From Frigoribacterium sp. PhB116 (lineage in GTDB: Bacteria; Actinomycetota; Actinomycetes; Actinomycetales; Microbacteriaceae), in assembly GCF_004364285.1 (NCBI RefSeq), contig NZ_SOBE01000001.1, forward strand, positions 1,054,001-1,118,000: 64,000 nucleotides of DNA. Direction: 5' to 3'. The notes below the pieces were generated by a model that was not told where the DNA came from, did not search any database, and worked only from the letters and a program-made list of their open reading frames with translations. Shown here piece by piece: positions 58,905 to 64,000 of this stretch. The translations under genes and the position numbers were made by a program. Every line of letters starts with the position of its first letter. The first letter of the stretch is position 1.

Positions 58905-59918
58905 CTACTGGTTCGAGAAGGCCGCGTCGAAGGAGGCGGTGGGCCGCGGCCAGAGCAGCGAGCGCACGTGGGCCAGCGCCTCGGGCGCCCCGTGCAGCCG
59001 GTCCATGCCGGCGTCCTCCCACTCGATCGAGATCGGCCCGGCGTAGCCGACGGCGTCGAGGGTGCGGAAGGCCGACTCCCAGTCGACGTCGCCGTGCCCG
59101 GTCGAGACGAAGTCCCAGCCGCGACGAGGGTCGCCCCAGGGCAGGTGCGAGCCGAGCACCCCGGCGCGGCCGCTGCTCGGCCGGACGCGCGTGTCCTTGC
59201 AGTCGACGTGGTAGATCCGGTCGGCGAAGTCGACGATGAACCCGATCGTGTCGACGCCCTGCCAGAGCATGTGCGACGGGTCCCAGTTGAAGCCGAAGGC
59301 ATCGCGGTGCTCGATCGCGTCGAGGGCGCGGACGCTCGTCCAGTGGTCGTAGGCGATCTCGGACGGGTGCACCTCGTGGGCGAACCGCACGCCCTCGCCG
59401 TCGAAGACGTCGAGGATGGGGTTCCAGCGGGCGGCGAAGTCCTCGTAGCCGGCGTCGATGACGCTCTCGGGCACGGGCGGGAACATCGCGACGTACGGCC
59501 AGATCGACGAGCCGGTGAACCCGACGACCGTGTCGACGCCCATCCGCCGGGCGACCCTGGCCGCCCGCTTCATGTCCTCGGCCGCGCGCTGGCGGACGCC
59601 CTCGGGCTCGCCGTCGCCCCACGTGCTCGGCCGCACGATCGCCTGGTGCCGGAAGTCGATCGGGTCGTCGCAGACGGCCTGCCCCGTGAGGTGGTTCGAG
59701 ATGGCCCAGACGCCGAGGCCGTGCCGCTCGAGCACGTCGAGCCGGCCGCGGAGGTAGGCGTCGTCCTCGTCGGCGCGCTCGAGGTCGAGGTGGTCGCCCG
59801 ACGCGGCGATCTCGAGGCCGTCGTAGCCCCAGCCCGCGGCGAGCGCCGCCACCTCCTCGAGCGGCAGGTCGGCCCACTGGCCGGTGAACAGCGTGACGGG
59901 GTGCGAGCTCTCGCCCAT
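58905..59918 (-). CDS. Sugar phosphate isomerase/epimerase (xylose-isomerase-like TIM barrel)
   Basis: A 337-residue TIM-barrel protein of the AP-endonuclease-2/IolE family. Metal-binding residues appear as EIAASGDHLDL, EVHPSEIAYDHW, FNWDPSHMLW, YHVDCKD and IEWEDAG. Members isomerise or epimerise keto-sugars and inosose. The ATG at 59918 follows GAGAGAGG; a longer start at 59990 overlaps the upstream stop in an ATGA. It pairs with the Gfo/Idh/MocA dehydrogenase upstream. Confidence 0.88.
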   Translation of the reverse strand: MGESSHPVTLFTGQWADLPLEEVAALAAGWGYDGLEIAASGDHLDLERADEDDAYLRGRLDVLERHGLGVWAISNHLTGQAVCDDPIDFRHQAIVRPSTWGDGEPEGVRQRAAEDMKRAARVARRMGVDTVVGFTGSSIWPYVAMFPPVPESVIDAGYEDFAARWNPILDVFDGEGVRFAHEVHPSEIAYDHWTSVRALDAIEHRDAFGFNWDPSHMLWQGVDTIGFIVDFADRIYHVDCKDTRVRPSSGRAGVLGSHLPWGDPRRGWDFVSTGHGDVDWESAFRTLDAVGYAGPISIEWEDAGMDRLHGAPEALAHVRSLLWPRPTASFDAAFSNQ

Positions 59919-59986
59919 GTCGGCCTCTCTCGTCGTCGGTGCGTCGGCGCCCGGCGCAGCTCCATCCTGGTCCACGGGGCGGTCGA

Positions 59987-61135
59987 TCACGAGGGGACGT
60001 CCACCCAGCGCCGCTCGGCGGCGGCGAGCAGGACGCTCTCGGTGACGACGACGGCGCGGCGGCCGTCCTCGAAGGTCGGCAGTCCCTCCGGCCGGCCGCC
60101 GCGCACGGCGTCGTGCACGTCGCGGACGAACGCGGCGAAGGCGTCGTGGTAGCCCATCGGGTGCCCGGCCGGGAGCGTCGAGAGACGGGCCGCGTCCTGC
60201 ACCAGCCGGGCCGCGTCGCGCGACACGACCTCGGACGCGGCGCGACGCCCGATCCAGAGCCGGTCGGGCTCCTCCTGCGAGAACTCCAGGCTCTCCGCCG
60301 TGCCGGCGACGTCGACGAGGAGGCGGTTCTTCCGCCCCGGCGCCACCTGTGACACGAAGAGGGTGCCGATGACCCCGGCGGCCGTCTCGAAGACGAGCGC
60401 TGCCTCGTCCTCGGTGTCGACCGGGCGGCCGCCGCGCTCGGCGTGGGCCCGGTCGAGGACGGCCGAGAGGGCTGCGACGCGGTCGCCGAGGACGAACTCG
60501 ACCAGGTCGACGAGGTGGCTGCCGATGTCGGCGAAGGCGCGCGAGGGGCCGCCCGAGGCCGACTCGACCCGCCAGTCGACGTCGTCGCGGTCGAGCAGCC
60601 AGTCCTGCAGGTAGCTCCCGCGGACGCTGAGCACGCGTCCCGTGACGCCGGAGGCCACCCTGGCCCGTGCCTCCCGCACCATCGGGTGGTACCGGTAGAC
60701 GAACGGGACCGCGGCGGTCCTGCCGGCCGCCCGGGCCGCCCGCACGAGCTCGTCGGCCTCCGCCGTCGAGGTCGCGAGGGGCTTCTCGCAGACCACGTGC
60801 TTGCCGGCCGAGAACGCGGCGAGGGCGAGCCCTGCGTGCAGGGCGTTCGGCGTGCAGAGGTGGACGACGTCGACGCCGGGGTCGTCGAGGAGGTCCTGCA
60901 CGCTGTCGTGGGCGGTCGGGACGCCCAGGGCGGCGGCCGCGAAGGAGGCGCTGGCCGGGCTCGAGGACGCGACCGCGACCACCTGCGCGCCGGCCGCCCT
61001 GGCGGCGGCCGTGTGCACCCGCCCCATGAACCCGCCGCCCACGACCCCGACCCGGAGGGGCGCGACCGAGGCCGCGGCCCGCCGGGTCGGGGCGACGTCC
61101 GCGAGTGGAGGCGCCGCCTCCCCCACGTCGGTCAC
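59987..61135 (-). CDS. Gfo/Idh/MocA-family oxidoreductase
   Basis: A 382-residue NAD(P)-dependent dehydrogenase. After about 26 residues comes the Rossmann motif VGVVGGGFMGRVH, then CTPNALHAGLALAAFSAGKHVVCEKPLA with the catalytic EKP lysine and a later ADIGSHLVDLVEFV with His. It oxidises a sugar, inositol or derivative. It lies between transporter genes and a TIM-barrel isomerase, a common pairing in inositol or glycoside-type catabolism. Confidence 0.9.
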   Translation of the reverse strand: MTDVGEAAPPLADVAPTRRAAASVAPLRVGVVGGGFMGRVHTAAARAAGAQVVAVASSSPASASFAAAALGVPTAHDSVQDLLDDPGVDVVHLCTPNALHAGLALAAFSAGKHVVCEKPLATSTAEADELVRAARAAGRTAAVPFVYRYHPMVREARARVASGVTGRVLSVRGSYLQDWLLDRDDVDWRVESASGGPSRAFADIGSHLVDLVEFVLGDRVAALSAVLDRAHAERGGRPVDTEDEAALVFETAAGVIGTLFVSQVAPGRKNRLLVDVAGTAESLEFSQEEPDRLWIGRRAASEVVSRDAARLVQDAARLSTLPAGHPMGYHDAFAAFVRDVHDAVRGGRPEGLPTFEDGRRAVVVTESVLLAAAERRWVDVPS

Positions 61136-61168
61136 CGCTCCGCCCCCGTCAGGCCCGGCCGGTCGGCG

Positions 61169-62008
61169 TCACTTGACGGCACCGGAGGACAGACCGGTGA
61201 TGAGGTGCTTCTGCACGAGCATGAAGCCGATCAGCACGGGCAGCGAGACGACGACCGAGGCCGCCATCAGCTGGTTCCAGTAGACGTCCTGCTGCGAGGC
61301 GTACGCCCGCAGGCCGATCGACAGGGTGCGGGTGTCCTTGCTCGTGAGCACCGAGGCGAAGAGCACCTCGCCCCAGGCCGTGATGAAGGCGTAGACCGCG
61401 ACGGCGATGATGCCGGGCTTCGCGACGGGGATGATCACGCGGAACAGGGCGCCGAGGCGACCCGTGCCGTCGATCATCGAGGCCTCCTCGAGCTCCTTCG
61501 GGATGGAGGCGAAGTAGCCCGTCAGCATCCAGATCGAGAACGGCAGGCTGAACGTCATGTAGGTGATGATCAGGCCGAGGTAACTGCCCGTCAGCTGCAC
61601 GCCGACCGTGCGCTGGATCTGCACGAAGATCAGGAACAGGGGCAGGAGGAACAGGATGCCGGGGAACATCTGCGTCGACAGCACCACGAGGCTGAAGCTG
61701 CGCTGGCCCCGGAAGCGCAGGCGAGCCAGCGCGTAGGCGGCCAGCACGGCCATCGCCACCGACAGGATCGTCGCCGAGATGGTCACGATCAGGCTGTTCT
61801 TGAAGTACGACGCCAGGGGCACCGTCTGCCAGATCTGCACGTACGGCTCGAGGGTGACGCGCGAGGGGATCCAGGTGAAGAGGCCCTGCACGTCGGCCAG
61901 CGGCTTGATCGAGGTCGTGAGCACCACGTAGAGCGGGATGATCACGACCAGCGACAGGAACGCCAGCCCGAAGAAACGGAAGATCTTGAAGCCGCGGGTC
62001 TCAATCAT
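61169..62008 (-). CDS. Sugar ABC transporter permease (MalG-type)
   Basis: A 279-residue inner-membrane permease with six helices and the EAA loop EEASMIDGTGRLGALFRVIIPVAKPGI that docks on the ATPase. It overlaps the end of the MalF-type gene by 8 nt. Confidence 0.93.
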   Translation of the reverse strand: MIETRGFKIFRFFGLAFLSLVVIIPLYVVLTTSIKPLADVQGLFTWIPSRVTLEPYVQIWQTVPLASYFKNSLIVTISATILSVAMAVLAAYALARLRFRGQRSFSLVVLSTQMFPGILFLLPLFLIFVQIQRTVGVQLTGSYLGLIITYMTFSLPFSIWMLTGYFASIPKELEEASMIDGTGRLGALFRVIIPVAKPGIIAVAVYAFITAWGEVLFASVLTSKDTRTLSIGLRAYASQQDVYWNQLMAASVVVSLPVLIGFMLVQKHLITGLSSGAVK

Positions 62009-62999
62009 TGTCGTTCTGCCCCTTCGGGAGGACCATCCGGATGTAGAACGCCGACGCGATCAGCAGCACGACCAGGAGCATGACGCTCATGGCACCGCCG
62101 AGGCCGAAGTTCCAGTTGTTGAAGCTCTGCTGGTAGATCAGCGGCGAGATGAGCGTCGCCTGCTCGGGCGAGGCCGGGCCGAAGAGCACGTAGGGCACGT
62201 TGAACTGGTTGAAGATCCAGAGGCTCATGATGAGCAGCAGCACGGCGTTGGCCGGCTTGACCATCGGCAGCGTGATGTTCGTGAACTGCTTCCACAGGCT
62301 GGCGCCGTCGAGGCTGGCGGCCTCGTAGACGTCGCCGGGGATGTTCTGCAGCGCCGCGAGCAGCATCAGGAACGCGAAGGGCCAGAACTGCCACGCGGTC
62401 ACGATGACGATCGCCCAGAACGAGTTCCCGCCGAGGAGCCAGAAGGGCCGGTCCTGCAGGATCCCGAGGTCGTCGACCAGGAACCGGTTGATGGCCCCGT
62501 CGCGCTGGTTGAACATGAAGGCCCAGGCGATGGTGCCGACGTACGAGGGCAGCGCGTAGGGCACGAGGAACAGGGTGCGGAGCAGGCCCCGTCCCTTGAA
62601 CGAGCTGGTCAGCAGCACGGCGCCGAGCATGCCCATGCTCCACGCGATCGCGACGACGATCACGGTGAAGAGCAGGGTGCGGCCGAGGGCCCCGTAGAGC
62701 TGGCCGGCGATCGGCGAGCTGGGGTCGAGGGCCGTGACGAAGTTCTGCAGGCCGACGAAGGGCGCGTTGACCCAGTTGGCGATGCTGAGCTGGTTCAGCG
62801 TGATGAACGCGATCCAGATGCCCAGCACCATGGGGACGATGTGGACGAGGAGCTCGGCCAGGGCCGCGGGGGCGACCAGGAAGTAGGCGAGCGGCGAGCG
62901 GTGCTTCTTGCGCTTCGCGGGCTCGATCGGAGCCAGCTGGTGCGGATCGGGGGCCGACTCTTCCTCGGCAGTGGCGGGGGGCAGAACGTTGACGGTCAT
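62001..62999 (-). CDS. Sugar ABC transporter permease (MalF-type)
   Basis: A 332-residue permease with six helices after a polar N-terminus of about 45 residues. The EAA loop is YEAASLDGASLWKQFTNITLPMVKPA. It follows the solute-binding protein by 89 bp. No ATPase gene is present in the visible part of the operon; in Actinobacteria such importers often share one ATPase (MsiK) encoded elsewhere. Confidence 0.93.
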   Translation of the reverse strand: MTVNVLPPATAEEESAPDPHQLAPIEPAKRKKHRSPLAYFLVAPAALAELLVHIVPMVLGIWIAFITLNQLSIANWVNAPFVGLQNFVTALDPSSPIAGQLYGALGRTLLFTVIVVAIAWSMGMLGAVLLTSSFKGRGLLRTLFLVPYALPSYVGTIAWAFMFNQRDGAINRFLVDDLGILQDRPFWLLGGNSFWAIVIVTAWQFWPFAFLMLLAALQNIPGDVYEAASLDGASLWKQFTNITLPMVKPANAVLLLIMSLWIFNQFNVPYVLFGPASPEQATLISPLIYQQSFNNWNFGLGGAMSVMLLVVLLIASAFYIRMVLPKGQNDND

Positions 63000-63088
63000 G
63001 ACGGTCCTCTCGGGCGGGGCAGGGGGGCCCGTCCGGCCGGCAGCGGTGGCGCTGCCGACCGGACGGGTCCCCGCACGGTGGGACGGGG

Positions 63089-64000
63089 CTACTGACCCGT
63101 GGTCATCTGGCTGTTCGCGTCCTCGAGGGCCGACTTGACGTCGGCCTCGCTGACGGAGCCGCCCTGGGCCGCGGTGGCGAGGAGGTCCTTGATCGCGGTG
63201 CCGACCAGGGTCTCCATCTGTCCCTCGGAGGGGTAGAGGGGCATGGGCTGGGCGTGGTCCGCGAGGATCGTCTGCTTCAGCTTGATGACGTCCGTCTGGA
63301 ACGCCGGGTCGTCGTACGCGGTGGTGACCACGGGCAGCGAGCCGAACGACTCGTTGAGGTACTTCTGCTCGTCGTCGCTCGTGAGGTGCTTGACGAAGTC
63401 GATCGCCGCCTCCTTGTTGCCCGAGTTCTCGAAGACGCTGACGTTGATGCCGGCGACGTGGCTCTGGGTGCCCTCGAGGCCGGTGGCGTCGGCGGTCTCC
63501 ATCGGCACGGGGGCCGCGGCGTAGTCGGTGAAGTCACGCGACTTCAGGTTGTCGCCGGGGGCCTGGTCGAAGAACATCGCGGCCTGGCCGTCGGCGAAGG
63601 TGGCGGCCATGTCGGAGCCGTTGACGCTCTCGGCGTCGGACGGCGAGACGACCTTGTCGACGGCCATCAGGTCGACCCACTCCTTGACGCCGGTCACGAC
63701 GCCGTCGTTGCCGAAGTCGGGGTTGCCGTCGTCGTCGTAGAGCGAGCCGCCGTTCTGCAGGCCGCGGACGAACGCCTGGTGGGCGTTGTTCGTGATGCTC
63801 GAGCCGGCCATCGTGACGCCCCACTGGTCGATCTGGCCGTCCCCGTCGGTGTCGATCGTCAGCTTCTTGGCGTCCTCGACGAACTCGTCCCACGTGGCGG
63901 GCGGCGTGGTGATGCCGGCCGCCTCGAACATGGCCGTGTTGTAGTACAGCGAGTACGACAGGCCGTAGATCGGCACGGAGGTCGGGGCCTGGCCCTCGGC
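63089..64000 (-). CDS. Extracellular solute-binding protein, family 1 (partial, N-terminus missing)
   Basis: The last 304 residues of a sugar-binding protein of the maltose/trehalose-binding type. It enters at the window edge with [22 protein letters not shown] and [17 protein letters not shown], the central part of the fold, and contains the [11 protein letters not shown]-type segment and the C-terminal lobe. The signal peptide is outside the window. It is the first visible gene of the operon that includes two permeases and catabolic enzymes. Confidence 0.92.
   Translation of the reverse strand, partial: AEGQAPTSVPIYGLSYSLYYNTAMFEAAGITTPPATWDEFVEDAKKLTIDTDGDGQIDQWGVTMAGSSITNNAHQAFVRGLQNGGSLYDDDGNPDFGNDGVVTGVKEWVDLMAVDKVVSPSDAESVNGSDMAATFADGQAAMFFDQAPGDNLKSRDFTDYAAAPVPMETADATGLEGTQSHVAGINVSVFENSGNKEAAIDFVKHLTSDDEQKYLNESFGSLPVVTTAYDDPAFQTDVIKLKQTILADHAQPMPLYPSEGQMETLVGTAIKDLLATAAQGGSVSEADVKSALEDANSQMTTGQ

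Overview
The window is about 64 kb of very GC-rich DNA (third codon positions almost all G or C) from an actinobacterium, most likely of the family Microbacteriaceae. The evidence is the block asd-lysC-recR-dnaX-SRP RNA in the order usual for Actinobacteria, a quinone-dependent malate dehydrogenase, an actinobacterial SOS box, an L10 leader of actinobacterial type, and a -10 hexamer placed about 6 nt before the start codon of many genes (leaderless transcripts). It looks like chromosomal housekeeping and accessory DNA. I see no insertion sequence, prophage or CRISPR array.

Layout. 1-720: the end of a metallophosphoesterase, tRNA-Pro with its terminator, and a 20-bp-periodic tandem repeat. 720-4507: a minus-strand operon of sensor kinase, kinase-like membrane partner, LuxR-type regulator and thymidine kinase. 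4668-11563: an SOS-box-controlled radical SAM gene, mqo, a lipoprotein hydrolase, asd and lysC (with an internal start for a beta subunit), and a DUF1206 membrane protein. 11586-17179: recR, dnaX and the SRP RNA; between dnaX and the SRP RNA lies a secretion module made of a SipW-type secreted protein and a SipW-like signal peptidase fused to its own substrate-like domain, followed by three 80-bp repeats. 17237-25334: an NAD(P)-binding protein, the ackA/pta acetate pathway, a permease, small genes and tRNA-Ser. 25401-30904: a HerA-like ATPase, a PAP2 phosphatase, a drug exporter with a divergent TetR regulator, and a MOSC protein. 30931-36486: a multiple-monosaccharide ABC importer and a LacI repressor, each preceded by the same operator. 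36550-42373: a second exporter, metB and cbs (transsulfuration), and a DUF3105/DUF305 pair.

42505-46181 holds a two-gene unit: a membrane class III cyclase-like protein with an altered active site, overlapping an MscS channel that carries a cyclic-nucleotide-binding-like domain. 46311-51533: an ABC exporter, a large TPR/LuxR regulator with a structured leader, and a second permease. 51541-52956: a second copy of the 20-bp-periodic repeat, then rplL/rplJ with leader, attenuator and promoter. 53016-57840: a response regulator/kinase pair divergent from a MacB-like ABC transporter, with paired binding-site candidates between them. 57910-64000: a sugar or polyol catabolic operon (solute-binding protein, two permeases, Gfo/Idh/MocA dehydrogenase, TIM-barrel isomerase, beta-propeller) with no ATPase gene of its own.

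The most unusual items are the signal peptidase-substrate fusion, the cyclase/CNB-channel unit with substitutions in both partners, and the 20-bp-periodic intergenic repeat present twice, 51 kb apart.
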